A stretch of DNA of 9,007 nucleotides. Origin: Bryobacteraceae bacterium (GTDB lineage Bacteria; Acidobacteriota; Terriglobia; Bryobacterales; Bryobacteraceae). The stretch covers positions 1 through 9,007 of the forward strand of contig CANGVB010000104.1 of assembly GCA_947456995.1 (NCBI GenBank), given 5' to 3'. The first letter of the stretch is position 1. Each line of letters opens with the position of its first letter. The notes under the pieces are model-generated. The model made no database searches. It saw only the letters and a list, made by a program, of their open reading frames with translations, and was not told the DNA's origin. The position numbers were made by a program, and so were the translations under genes. Below, in pieces: positions 1 through 7,360 of this stretch.

Positions 1-1
1 C

Positions 2-925
2 AAGCGCCTCGGCGAGAAGAACGTCAAGGGCCTCATCCTCGACCTCCGCGCCAACCCCGGTGGCCTCCTCAATGAAGGCGTCGCCGTAGCAGGCCGCTTC
101 CTTCAGAAGGGCCAGTTGGTTGTTTCTCACCGTGGCCGGGCAAACCCCGAGCGCAGCTACACCGAACGCCGCGGCACCGGCCCCTATGACTATCCGATCG
201 TCGTAGTTGTCAACAAATACTCGGCCTCAGCTGCCGAGATTGTTGCCGGCGCGTTGCAGGATCACGACCGTGGCTGGGTGATTGGCGAAGACACCTTCGG
301 CAAAGGCCTTGTGCAGACCGTCTATCCGCTCAGCGAGAATAGCGGCCTGGCGCTCACCACTGCGAAATACTACACCCCGAGCGGCCGCCTGATCCAGCGC
401 GACTACTCCAACATCAGCTTCTTCGATTACTACTACCGCAAAGACACCGAGCTCAAGAACCCGAAGGACGTCAAAATGACAGACTCCGGCCGAGCCGTCT
501 ACGGTGGTAACGGAATCGCGCCCGACGAGAAGTTCGTCCCCACTCCCTACAACAAGTTCCAGATCGAACTGCTCCGCCGCGCTGCCTTCTTCGGCTTCAC
601 TCCCCTCTACTTTGGCAACAAAGAAGCCAAGCTCCCCAAGGGCTGGGCTCCCGACGCGAAGGTTCTCGACGAGTTCAAGGAATACCTGAAAAAGGCCAAC
701 GCCACCTTCACCGAAGAAGACTTCAAGGCGAACCTGGAATGGGTAAAGACCACCTTGCAGACCGAGTTCTACAAGACGGCCTTTGACATCGACGAAGCCG
801 CCCGCTACGAAGTCGAGGTGGACCCTGAAATCCTCAAGGCGATCGACGCTCTCCCCAAGGCGCGTGAGCTTGGCGACAAAGCCAAGAAGATGATCGTCCA
901 GCGGATGGCAGAACCGGGCAAATAA
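2..925 (+). CDS. S41 family carboxyl-terminal processing protease, C-terminal part (partial)
   Basis: The 5' end is cut off by the window; the reading frame is open from position 2 and 307 residues are visible. It should be a secreted or periplasmic serine protease of the CtpA/Prc/tail-specific family, which trims or degrades proteins from their C-termini. The visible part begins inside the S41 catalytic domain with the hallmark LILDLRANPGG (visible residues 11-21). The motif NKYSASAAE follows (71-79), where the third position of SASAAE (S76) aligns with the catalytic serine. FGKG supplies the catalytic lysine K101, 25 residues later, which is the usual Ser-Lys dyad spacing. The preceding PDZ domain and signal peptide must lie left of the window. 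After the catalytic core comes a charged, mostly helical-looking tail of about 150 residues with no recognised domain. guaA follows after 16 bases on the same strand, so co-transcription is plausible, though no functional link is evident. The family call is firm; the exact subfamily is not. Confidence 0.93.
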   Translation, partial: KRLGEKNVKGLILDLRANPGGLLNEGVAVAGRFLQKGQLVVSHRGRANPERSYTERRGTGPYDYPIVVVVNKYSASAAEIVAGALQDHDRGWVIGEDTFGKGLVQTVYPLSENSGLALTTAKYYTPSGRLIQRDYSNISFFDYYYRKDTELKNPKDVKMTDSGRAVYGGNGIAPDEKFVPTPYNKFQIELLRRAAFFGFTPLYFGNKEAKLPKGWAPDAKVLDEFKEYLKKANATFTEEDFKANLEWVKTTLQTEFYKTAFDIDEAARYEVEVDPEILKAIDALPKARELGDKAKKMIVQRMAEPGK

Positions 926-941
926 GCCTTATCCTGTTAGT

Positions 942-2705
942 TTGACGAAACAACCTCAAATCACCGTGCTCGACGCGGGCGGTCAGTATTGCCACTTGAT
1001 CGCGCGGCGAGTGAGAGAACTTGGCGTTTATGCCGAAGTGATGCCCAGCGAAACCCCGGCAGACAAGCTGGAAGGCCGTCGCGGCATCATCATCTCCGGA
1101 GGCCCGGCCAGCGTCTACGAGCCCGGCAGCCCCACCGTTGATCCTGAAATCTTCTCGCTAGGCGTCCCCGTCTTGGGGATCTGCTACGGCCTGCAGCTCA
1201 TGGCCCACTTGATCCCCGGCGGCAAAGTCACCAAGGGCATCAAGGGCGAATACGGCCTCGCCAAATTGAAGGTCACCGAGCACGACAAGCTCTTCGATAA
1301 CTTCCAGGCCGTCTCAGAAGTCTGGATGAGCCATCGGGATCGGGTCGGCGAGGTCCCCGAGGATTTCGTAGTCACAGCTACCACCGAGACATGTCCGATT
1401 GCAGCCATGGCCAACGACTGGCGCAAGCTCTACGGCATCCAGTTCCATCCGGAAGTAGTACACACCCAGGGCGGCAAGATCATCCTGGGCAACTTCCTCT
1501 TCTCCATCGCCGGCTGCGAACAGGATTGGGAACCCACCCGCCAACTCGAAGAGTTGGAAGACGAAATCCGCAGCACCGCCAGAGGCCGCAATGTCTTCTT
1601 CTTTGCCTCCGGTGGAGTCGATTCCACGGTTGCCTTCTCGCTGTGTTTGAGGGCGCTGGGCAAAGAGCGAGTCCATGCCGCCTATGTCGACACGGGCTTG
1701 ATGCGTGAAGGCGAAACCGAATTCGTAAGAGAAGTCTTCACCCAAATGGCGGGAGACTCCTTTGAAGTCGTGGACGCGAAGCACGAGTTCCTCTCGAAGT
1801 TGACTGGAGTAGTTGAGCCTGAAGCCAAGCGCAAGATCATTGGCGAAGAATTCGTGATCACCCAGCAACGAGTTCTGGAGAGCGGGCGTTTTCTGGATGG
1901 AAAATGGATCCTCGGCCAGGGCACGATTTATCCGGACACCATCGAGAGCGGAGGCACGGCCAAAGCTGAGGTGATCAAGACCCACCACAACCGTGTCGCC
2001 GGCATCCAGACCTTGATTGACGAAGGTCGGCTGATCGAGCCGCTAGCCCAGTTCTATAAGGACGAAGTGCGGCAAGTAGGCCGCGCCATCGGGCTCCCCG
2101 ACGATCTACTGGACCGCCACCCCTTCCCAGGCCCGGGTCTTGCAATCCGCTGCCTGTCCACTGCCAAGATCGAAGCCTCCCGCAAGGTAGATTCCGGCTA
2201 CGTACTGCCGGTGTTGAGCGTAGGAGTGCAAGGCGACTCGAGAACTTACCGGTCTACGCTGGCTCTCGAGCAATACACCGAAGAAGCTTTTGGCGAAGCA
2301 ACAGAGCTGATCAACCAGCTAACGGATGTAAACCGCGTCGTAGCTTTAGTCAAAGGCGTAGCCCCCTTAAGCGAGTTCAAGAGCCACGTCTCAGCAATAG
2401 ACGAAACCCGTCTGGCCCGCCTGCGGGACTGCGACTCGATCGTAAGGAAGCTATCTTATGACAGCGGTTTTGAAGAGAGAATCTGGCAATTCCCGGTAGT
2501 GCTGCTCCCCTGCGGCGTAGAAGGCAAGCCGGATTCAGTGGTGCTGCGGCCCATCGACAGCGTAGACGGCATGACCGCGAAAGCAGTCCCGATGCCAGCC
2601 GCGCTCTTAGAGGAAATGACAACCCTGCTAATGAAAGTGCCCGGAATCGCCGCCGTCTTCTTTGACCTCACCAACAAGCCGCCAGCAACGATCGAGTGGG
2701 AATAG
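942..2705 (+). CDS. guaA: GMP synthase (glutamine-hydrolysing), long form
   Basis: This cytosolic enzyme converts XMP, ATP and glutamine to GMP, AMP and glutamate in guanine nucleotide synthesis. The N-terminal class I glutamine amidotransferase domain (about 6-190) has nucleophile C81 in GICYGLQ and H169/E171 in QFHPEVVHT. The ATP-pyrophosphatase domain carries the PP-loop SGGVDS (223-228), then QGTIYPDTIES, KTHHN and RHPFPGPGLAIR (392-403). The C-terminus ends in the canonical PPATIEWE. At 587 aa it is about 60 residues longer than the 525-aa E. coli enzyme. The extra sequence lies roughly between GVQGDSRTY (428-436) and residue 515, where human GMP synthase also carries its dimerisation insert. 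VNRVV, the helix preceding SGF and the QFPVVLLP stretch resemble the human protein. The start is TTG at 942; no ATG lies in frame before the conserved LDAGGQY, and no Shine-Dalgarno is evident. The stop is 17 bases from the convergent gene. Confidence 0.97.
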   Translation: MTKQPQITVLDAGGQYCHLIARRVRELGVYAEVMPSETPADKLEGRRGIIISGGPASVYEPGSPTVDPEIFSLGVPVLGICYGLQLMAHLIPGGKVTKGIKGEYGLAKLKVTEHDKLFDNFQAVSEVWMSHRDRVGEVPEDFVVTATTETCPIAAMANDWRKLYGIQFHPEVVHTQGGKIILGNFLFSIAGCEQDWEPTRQLEELEDEIRSTARGRNVFFFASGGVDSTVAFSLCLRALGKERVHAAYVDTGLMREGETEFVREVFTQMAGDSFEVVDAKHEFLSKLTGVVEPEAKRKIIGEEFVITQQRVLESGRFLDGKWILGQGTIYPDTIESGGTAKAEVIKTHHNRVAGIQTLIDEGRLIEPLAQFYKDEVRQVGRAIGLPDDLLDRHPFPGPGLAIRCLSTAKIEASRKVDSGYVLPVLSVGVQGDSRTYRSTLALEQYTEEAFGEATELINQLTDVNRVVALVKGVAPLSEFKSHVSAIDETRLARLRDCDSIVRKLSYDSGFEERIWQFPVVLLPCGVEGKPDSVVLRPIDSVDGMTAKAVPMPAALLEEMTTLLMKVPGIAAVFFDLTNKPPATIEWE

Positions 2706-2722
2706 CCGCAAATTGGCCGGCA

Positions 2723-4822
2723 TCATTTCGATGATCCGTTCAAGCCTAACTCAGGCGTAGTCAGGACGAAAATGTCAGAGCTGGAGGAATCCAGTTGCGC
2801 CCAGGTGAGAAAGCTTTCCTCAGGAGAGACGGACATACTGGAATCGAATTGAACAGGGAGCTGGGTGAACTGAAAGAGGGTTCGCTTTTGGCGGGTGGCC
2901 AATTCGAGCCGCACGATTTGGCGGCGGGCACCGGGCAGCACTTCCAGGTAATAGAGGGCGCGTTTGGCGATAGCCCACTGCCCCCAGAAATTCGGGGGCA
3001 AGGGGGCAAGCCATTCTTCTTCGGCAGGGCCAGACAGGGGCTTGCGCCAGATACCGCCGACTTCATCCTGTTTGGTGTAGTAGACAAATTGGCCGTCCGG
3101 TGATTCGAAAGCGGCAAAGCCGCCATGGGTTGTGATCTGAAGTGGGCTGGTGGCGTTTTCCGTGCTTCGGAAGATTTCCCAATGGCCTGTTCGATCTGAG
3201 GCAAAGTAGATTGAACGTCCATCGCGAGACCAACTGGGCAGCACCTCGTTGGAGGGCTCACGGGTGAGCGGAGTGGGGCTGCCGCCGGTCGCAGACATTA
3301 CATAGATATCGCCGTTGCCGGCGAGACGGGATTCCAGCACCAGACGGCTGCCGTCTGGTGACCAGCGTGGGCTGCCCGAGAGCGGCCCGTCAAAGCGGGA
3401 CAATTGCCGTGGTGCCCCACCGCTGGCCGACATCAGCCAGACTTCATTGGCACCACTCCGAGCGGAGCGAAAGGCGATTGTGCCCCCATCGGGTGAGATT
3501 TGAGAACTGGTGTCAAGGTGGATGGCAGACGTAAGGCGGCGGGGGTTGGGGTTGTTACCCAGATCCAAACGCCAGATGTTGGTATCCGCCACCCGGACGA
3601 CGTAGGCGATGCGGTTGCGCTTGCGGTCGAGGGTGGGATTGATCGGGCCCAGACCTGCGGCAGCGATGCGGCGGGATTGGCCGCTTTGAATGTCGAGCCG
3701 CCAGAGGCTGCGGGCCTGATTCCCGCGCTCAAGACTGGCGACGATGGCCTGGCTATCGCTGGTCCAGTCAAAGCCCTCAATCGCGCGGCCGTCGTAGGAC
3801 AACTGGCGCGGCTGGGAATTGCCCGTGAGTGGCAGAATCCACAAATTGGACATAGCTGCCTCGGTGGCGCGGACAAAGGCGAGTTGTGTACCGTCTGGCG
3901 AGAGTTTGGGCGACAAATCCCCCAGCATGCCAGCCTTGGGCTGAGTAAGAGGCGTCCGGCGGCCAGTATCGATTTCAATACGCCAAAGCCGGACAGGCTG
4001 GCCCGGGGCTTCGCTATCGGAAACAAAAACGGAGCGCGAGTCGAGTGAATAGCTAAAGGGTTGGCGGATGCGAAGCTGAGCGATTTCATGCTCGGGTTGG
4101 TCTGGCCGGTCCTTCTGCATGAGCAGAAAGCCTTGCGGGACCTGGCGGAGGAAGGCCAAAGCGCCGGCCGGAGACCAGGCGGGTTCGTAGTCGCGGACCT
4201 CACCAGAGGTGATATTGCGTTCCGACTGGCCGGGCTCGGTAAGGATGATATGAGAATTTCCTGCTTCGGCATCGCGTGAAAAGGCAAGGCGCAGGCCGTC
4301 AGGGGCCCAGGCGGGTGCGCGGGAATTGAACTGGTGGGCAGTGATTTGATGGGGCGCGGGAATATCCTGCTGGGTGGCGGGCGAGCCGTTGCGGGCCAAC
4401 AGGTAACCAAGCCCGAGGGCTAGCAGCGCCACAATAGGCAGGGCCAGCCAGGCAGGAGCTCGATAGGCAGGCGCAGCATCGTGAGTGGGATGTACGGAGC
4501 GAAATTGGACGGCATACGCGCCCTTGGGAATCTCAACGCGCAGGGCATCATTACGCCCGGTCGAGTCGTAGTATTCCAGCAACTTGGCGCGCAGGCGGCG
4601 AACTTCAACACGGACGATGGGGTCCGTTTTCGGGTCATAGCCCGCGTCGCGGCCAAAGACGGCCACCCCGATAACTGTTTCTTTGGGCGGCTCCTCGCCC
4701 GGCTGCGAGGCGAGAAAACGGAGCAGGTTCGACAGTTTTGGGCTCTGAGCAAAGTCGGTCGAGCCCAATACCGAGGCCAGCGCGCGGGATTTGTCCTGTG
4801 ACGAGATATCCACTGTTTTCAA
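2723..4822 (-). CDS. membrane-anchored regulator-like protein: N-terminal DNA-binding-like domain, one TM span, PD40/TolB-type propeller
   Basis: This 699-aa protein has three parts. Residues 1-110 form a charged cytoplasmic domain with SNLLRFLAS, ETVIGVAVFGRD, YDPKTDPIVRVEVRRLRAKL and IPKGAYAVQF. This arrangement is frequent at the N-terminus of acidobacterial membrane regulators, and the arginine-rich helix around 71-80 could contact DNA. One hydrophobic span follows (about 124-143, WLALPIVALLALGLGYLLA). Residues 160-690 contain at least eight PD40-type propeller repeats with the SPDG signature or variants, for example near 171-181, 215-225, 306-317, 441-451, 487-497, 531-541, 573-582 and 665-674. 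With positive residues before the span, the propeller should face outside the cytoplasm, giving a CadC/ToxR-like layout for sensing and direct gene control; that role is inference. The start is TTG at 4822, with GTG at 4813 as the alternative. Neither has a convincing ribosome binding site. It is divergent from the PEP-CTERM gene, a possible target. Confidence 0.85.
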   Translation of the reverse strand: MKTVDISSQDKSRALASVLGSTDFAQSPKLSNLLRFLASQPGEEPPKETVIGVAVFGRDAGYDPKTDPIVRVEVRRLRAKLLEYYDSTGRNDALRVEIPKGAYAVQFRSVHPTHDAAPAYRAPAWLALPIVALLALGLGYLLARNGSPATQQDIPAPHQITAHQFNSRAPAWAPDGLRLAFSRDAEAGNSHIILTEPGQSERNITSGEVRDYEPAWSPAGALAFLRQVPQGFLLMQKDRPDQPEHEIAQLRIRQPFSYSLDSRSVFVSDSEAPGQPVRLWRIEIDTGRRTPLTQPKAGMLGDLSPKLSPDGTQLAFVRATEAAMSNLWILPLTGNSQPRQLSYDGRAIEGFDWTSDSQAIVASLERGNQARSLWRLDIQSGQSRRIAAAGLGPINPTLDRKRNRIAYVVRVADTNIWRLDLGNNPNPRRLTSAIHLDTSSQISPDGGTIAFRSARSGANEVWLMSASGGAPRQLSRFDGPLSGSPRWSPDGSRLVLESRLAGNGDIYVMSATGGSPTPLTREPSNEVLPSWSRDGRSIYFASDRTGHWEIFRSTENATSPLQITTHGGFAAFESPDGQFVYYTKQDEVGGIWRKPLSGPAEEEWLAPLPPNFWGQWAIAKRALYYLEVLPGARRQIVRLELATRQKRTLFQFTQLPVQFDSSMSVSPEESFLTWAQLDSSSSDIFVLTTPELGLNGSSK

Positions 4823-4832
4823 TTAGTTAAGA

Positions 4833-4857
4833 GGGGTAGTTTACCCCGGAGTACTCC
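4833..4857. repeat. two abutting palindromes, operator-like
   Basis: Two perfect inverted repeats lie back to back. GGGGTA-GTT-TACCCC occupies 4833-4847 (6-bp arms, 3-base spacer). GGAGTACTCC occupies 4848-4857 and is an uninterrupted 10-bp palindrome. They lie 11 bases upstream of the TTG start of the minus-strand regulator-like gene and overlap the expected transcription start downstream of its TATGAT hexamer, a position suited to repression or autoregulation. They lack the T-tract expected of a terminator. Confidence 0.5.
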
Positions 4858-4866
4858 CCATCATAC

Positions 4867-4880
4867 TTTGCACGGGCAAA
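4867..4880. repeat. inverted repeat TTTGC-N4-GCAAA
   Basis: A perfect 5-bp inverted repeat with a 4-base spacer lies 21 bases before the ATG of the PEP-CTERM gene and just upstream, on the minus strand, of the TATGAT hexamer. It is the third dyad in this spacer. It could be a binding site for a dimeric regulator, but a repeat this short can arise by chance. Confidence 0.3.
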
Positions 4881-4901
4881 ATTCGGTATCAAGATCACTC
4901 C

Positions 4902-5705
4902 ATGAGCAGATTTTTGTTGATGATGCTGATGGCTGCAGGGGCCAGTTGGGCGAGTTCTATCTACCAGGTACAGTTTGTGGGAACCTTCGGTCAGGGCGCC
5001 CGTGCATCTTCGTTTGGGCCTAACGGCCAGCTATTACAGCAAAGCCTGGTGGGCTTTACGGTACGGGGCAAAATCAGTATGGTGATGGATGCGCTGCCGG
5101 CCCCAACGAGCGTGACAGAGTTTGAAACATTCTACGAGACGATTGGATCGAATCCGTTGTGGTTGCAGAATGCGGAGTTTTCGGTGGATGGCTTTTCTGG
5201 ATTTCCGAATTCACTTTTTGAGCCTGGCCCCCATTTTGTGGAACCGGTTCCGGTGCCGGCGGGCGGCATTACCAATGAGCCGCCTGTTTTCGAGCAAAGG
5301 TTTGGAGTACTCGAATCCCTAAACGCCCTGAGACTTGGTCTGCATGTGAAAGATGTCTGGACGATTCCAACAGTTTTAGACTTTGATCGCGCGGCGATTT
5401 GGAGTATAAATGCGCAAGGGCTTTCTGGGACCCCTTACAATCCGCAGACCGGACAGTTTCAGGCGATTAGCGGTACGCCATCATTCTCGTCCGGGTTTGT
5501 GAGTTATCTGAGCATACAGTCGGCGAACGATTTGGCGCTGCCTGGTTTCAGACAGGTCGAGAACACACTCGTCGTGGGATCGTTTACGGCGAGCAGCGTC
5601 ACGGGAGAGGTCATCGTGCCAGAGCCTGGGACATGGGGGGCAATCGTGAGCGGACTCGGCGGGATCTTGCTGTTGCGACGGCGAAGAGGGCCATCCATGC
5701 GCTAG
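4902..5705 (+). CDS. secreted PEP-CTERM sorting-domain protein of unknown function
   Basis: The 267-aa product has a signal peptide at the N-terminus (MSRFLLMMLMAAGASWA, probable cleavage after A17). At the C-terminus is a PEP-CTERM signal: VPEPGT (239-244), a hydrophobic stretch (about 245-258) and the basic tail RRRR (259-262). Such tails are recognised by exosortases, which process the protein during export, typically in bacteria that make exopolysaccharide. The central 220 residues are predicted secreted, rich in Gly, Ser, Phe and Pro with no cysteine, probably beta-rich. I recognise no catalytic motif, so its function is unknown. The start ATG fits the signal peptide, though no good Shine-Dalgarno precedes it. 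It is transcribed divergently from the propeller regulator-like gene and may be under its control. Its TAG stop overlaps the convergent rtcR stop in the same CTAG. Confidence 0.88.
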   Translation: MSRFLLMMLMAAGASWASSIYQVQFVGTFGQGARASSFGPNGQLLQQSLVGFTVRGKISMVMDALPAPTSVTEFETFYETIGSNPLWLQNAEFSVDGFSGFPNSLFEPGPHFVEPVPVPAGGITNEPPVFEQRFGVLESLNALRLGLHVKDVWTIPTVLDFDRAAIWSINAQGLSGTPYNPQTGQFQAISGTPSFSSGFVSYLSIQSANDLALPGFRQVENTLVVGSFTASSVTGEVIVPEPGTWGAIVSGLGGILLLRRRRGPSMR

Positions 5706-7297
5706 CCCCCTGTGAATTGTGCCCAATCCAGACCAAACCGGGCAAGGTACTTTCTCAAGCGGTCTGCATCATTCGTGCTGGCTTTTCGGCCGATTGAAGC
5801 GCTAAACAAGATTCGCCCCGCTTCCGATAGCGACCGGCTGCGCCTGCAGACCGCCAGCACCTGGTTCAGCTGAGCACGATCAAAGAGATCCATCTGTGCT
5901 GCCCGCTCAGGGCCCAAGACCTCTATCAGTGTGTCTTCATCGCTTGCCTTCCTAGGGTCTGCCCAGGAGTCAACAAGCCTGCCCATTTCTTCCTCAACCG
6001 TCTCGACTGAGATGCGTCCGCCGATCGAAAGTGTCGCCATGCGCGAGACGGCAGCATTCAGATCCCTAAAGTTGCCCTTCCAGGCAGACCCCGGGGCGCG
6101 CGCGAAATCGAGAAACTTCTTTCTGGCTTCTTTGCTGAAAGTGATCTGGCGTCCGGTCTTCTGTGCGTATTGATCGAGCTCGAATTGCAGATTTGGCTCA
6201 ATGTCTTCGGGGCGGGCCTGCAGGCCGGGGAGAGTAAATGTCCAGAGGTTGATCCGGGCCAGGAGATCCTCGCGGAATCGCCCGTTGCGGACGGCCTCAA
6301 GCAGGTCTCGATTGGTGCCGGCGATCAGTTGAAAGTCGCTGCGGCTTTCGCGGTCTGAGCCCATCGGCAAGAAGGTCTTATCTTCCAGGGCTCGCAACAA
6401 CATGGCCTGCTCGTCAAGGCCAAGCTCTCCAATTTCGTCGAGAAACAAAACCCCTCCATCGGCAGTACGCAGGAGGCCCTGTCGGTCTTTGAGGGCACCT
6501 GTAAAGGCACCCCTGGTATGGCCGAACAAAGTCGACATCGCTCCATCCCCGCGCAGAGTGGCGCAATTTACGTCGACAAATTCGCCCTTTACGGCATGCC
6601 GCACCTTCTTGAGCTCAAAGATGCGTTTGGCCAGCCGGGACTTGCCTGCGCCTGTCGGGCCCATCAGCAGCAAAGGGTCACGAGTGGCAATGGCCACTTG
6701 CTCAATGCGGTCGATCAGGCGATTGAAAGCTACGTTGCGGGTTTCGATGCCACCCTTCAGAAAAGACGCTCCTTCACGCTGTACCTGTTGAAAGCGCGAG
6801 GCAATGCCGTCGTAGCGAGAAAGATCGAGGTCAATCAGCGCGATCTTGCCGGGTGCGCTGCGATCTCGATCGGGCGAAGCTTGCAGCAGCCGGCCTGGCA
6901 GCCAGCGGGCTTCGGTTAAGAGAAAGAGACAGATCTGCGCCACGTGTGTGCCGGTGGTGATGTGGATCAGGTAATCCTCGGCATCGTCAAAAACATAGGA
7001 TTGGGCAAAGCCAAAAAGGGCCTCGTAAACCGCTTCAAAATCCCAGGGGTCACCGAAATCGATTGCGTGCAGGCGCACCTCGGTTTCCGGGGAGACAGTC
7101 TGGATATCCCGCCTGATGAGCTCTGCCAGCGAGGCATCCCTCCGCCCATGGATCAACTCGAAGCGGCTCACGATCAGATCTGGCTGGCGGCATATGGAAA
7201 CAGTGGGCCTCCAGGTTTGCCAGCGATCCGGGCTTTTTCCCTGATCGAGGGTGGTGCCGAGCAATCCGATCACTACAGTGGGGCTGATTTTATCCAT
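5702..7297 (-). CDS. rtcR: RtcR, sigma-54-dependent activator of the RNA repair operon (CARF-AAA+)
   Basis: This 531-aa bacterial enhancer-binding protein is predicted to activate sigma-54 transcription of RNA repair genes. Residues 1-180 form the RtcR-type CARF sensor domain, with VVIGLLGTTLDQG (8-20) and the very characteristic HITTGTHVAQICLFLLTEAR (112-131). In enterobacteria this domain responds to damaged tRNA with 2',3'-cyclic phosphate ends. The AAA+ domain (about 185-440) has Walker A GPTGAGKS (213-220), the sigma-54 contact loop GAFTGA (263-268) and Walker B GGVLFLDE (281-288). It also has a sensor I asparagine in GTNRD (329), arginine-finger candidates R342 and R348, and sensor II GNFRDLN (408-414). 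The C-terminal region (about 470-525) holds the DNA-binding helices. All motifs needed for ATP hydrolysis and sigma-54 contact are intact. The start is ATG at 7297, with no clear Shine-Dalgarno. It is divergent from rsr, its probable target, as in known Rtc loci. Confidence 0.96.
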   Translation of the reverse strand: MDKISPTVVIGLLGTTLDQGKSPDRWQTWRPTVSICRQPDLIVSRFELIHGRRDASLAELIRRDIQTVSPETEVRLHAIDFGDPWDFEAVYEALFGFAQSYVFDDAEDYLIHITTGTHVAQICLFLLTEARWLPGRLLQASPDRDRSAPGKIALIDLDLSRYDGIASRFQQVQREGASFLKGGIETRNVAFNRLIDRIEQVAIATRDPLLLMGPTGAGKSRLAKRIFELKKVRHAVKGEFVDVNCATLRGDGAMSTLFGHTRGAFTGALKDRQGLLRTADGGVLFLDEIGELGLDEQAMLLRALEDKTFLPMGSDRESRSDFQLIAGTNRDLLEAVRNGRFREDLLARINLWTFTLPGLQARPEDIEPNLQFELDQYAQKTGRQITFSKEARKKFLDFARAPGSAWKGNFRDLNAAVSRMATLSIGGRISVETVEEEMGRLVDSWADPRKASDEDTLIEVLGPERAAQMDLFDRAQLNQVLAVCRRSRSLSEAGRILFSASIGRKASTNDADRLRKYLARFGLDWAQFTGG

Positions 7298-7300
7298 AAA

Positions 7301-7319
7301 GATAAGAATCTAGTTTATC
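7301..7319. promoter_or_regulatory. candidate RtcR enhancer half (inverted repeat GATAA-N9-TTATC)
   Basis: A 5-bp inverted repeat lies immediately upstream of the rtcR start and about 95 bp upstream of the predicted rsr transcription start. Its centre (7310) is 21 bp, two helical turns, from the centre of the next dyad, as expected for paired enhancer sites of a dimeric activator. Bound RtcR here could also block its own transcription. Assignment rests on position and symmetry only. Confidence 0.3.
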
Positions 7320-7325
7320 GTATCG

Positions 7326-7336
7326 CGCTCAAAGCG
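7326..7336. promoter_or_regulatory. candidate RtcR enhancer half (inverted repeat CGCT-CAA-AGCG)
   Basis: A perfect 4-bp inverted repeat with a 3-base spacer, extendable to 6-bp arms with one mismatch (7324-7338), is centred about 74 bp upstream of the predicted rsr transcription start. That is within the normal distance for a sigma-54 upstream activating sequence. It pairs at 21 bp with the dyad at 7301-7319. Confidence 0.3.
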
Positions 7337-7360
7337 TGACTCGAGATGCAAGCTGTTATA

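Larger units (their letters stand above)
4823..4901. promoter_or_regulatory. divergent intergenic control region with consecutive inverted repeats
   Basis: This 79-bp spacer separates the start codons of two divergent genes, so both promoters must lie here or extend into the genes. On the minus strand a TATGAT hexamer (4860-4865), one base from the sigma-70 -10 consensus, would start transcription near 4853, inside the palindrome at 4848-4857; no -35 element is found at normal spacing. No convincing promoter hexamers or Shine-Dalgarno were found for the plus-strand gene. The density of dyads suggests operators controlling one or both genes. That is inference from position and symmetry only. 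Confidence 0.45.

Noticed and set aside
1314..1988. 224-codon antisense open frame inside guaA
   Set aside because: It lies opposite a highly conserved enzyme, has no recognisable domain and no ribosome binding site signal that I can support.
2722..2735. Hairpin ATCAT-TTCG-ATGAT between guaA and the convergent gene as a bidirectional terminator
   Set aside because: The stem is only five mostly AT pairs, no T-tract follows on either strand, and it overlaps the stop codon and last codons of the minus-strand gene.
3433..4410. Long open frame of 325 codons on the minus strand within the propeller gene
   Set aside because: It is a shifted frame of the 699-aa gene, rich in Pro, Ser, Ala and Arg with no domain, as expected from a GC-rich shadow.
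4867..4896. Sigma-70 promoter TTGCAC with a downstream hexamer for the PEP-CTERM gene
   Set aside because: No hexamer near 17 bases downstream resembles TATAAT; CAAGAT and AAGATC are too poor to call.
6402..7339. Several plus-strand open frames opposite rtcR
   Set aside because: They mirror the conserved RtcR coding frame and have no family resemblance.
7336..7351. Alternative sigma-54 site around GTGACTCGAGATGC
   Set aside because: The -24 position reads GT rather than the nearly invariant GG; the site at 7379-7394 has both dinucleotides.
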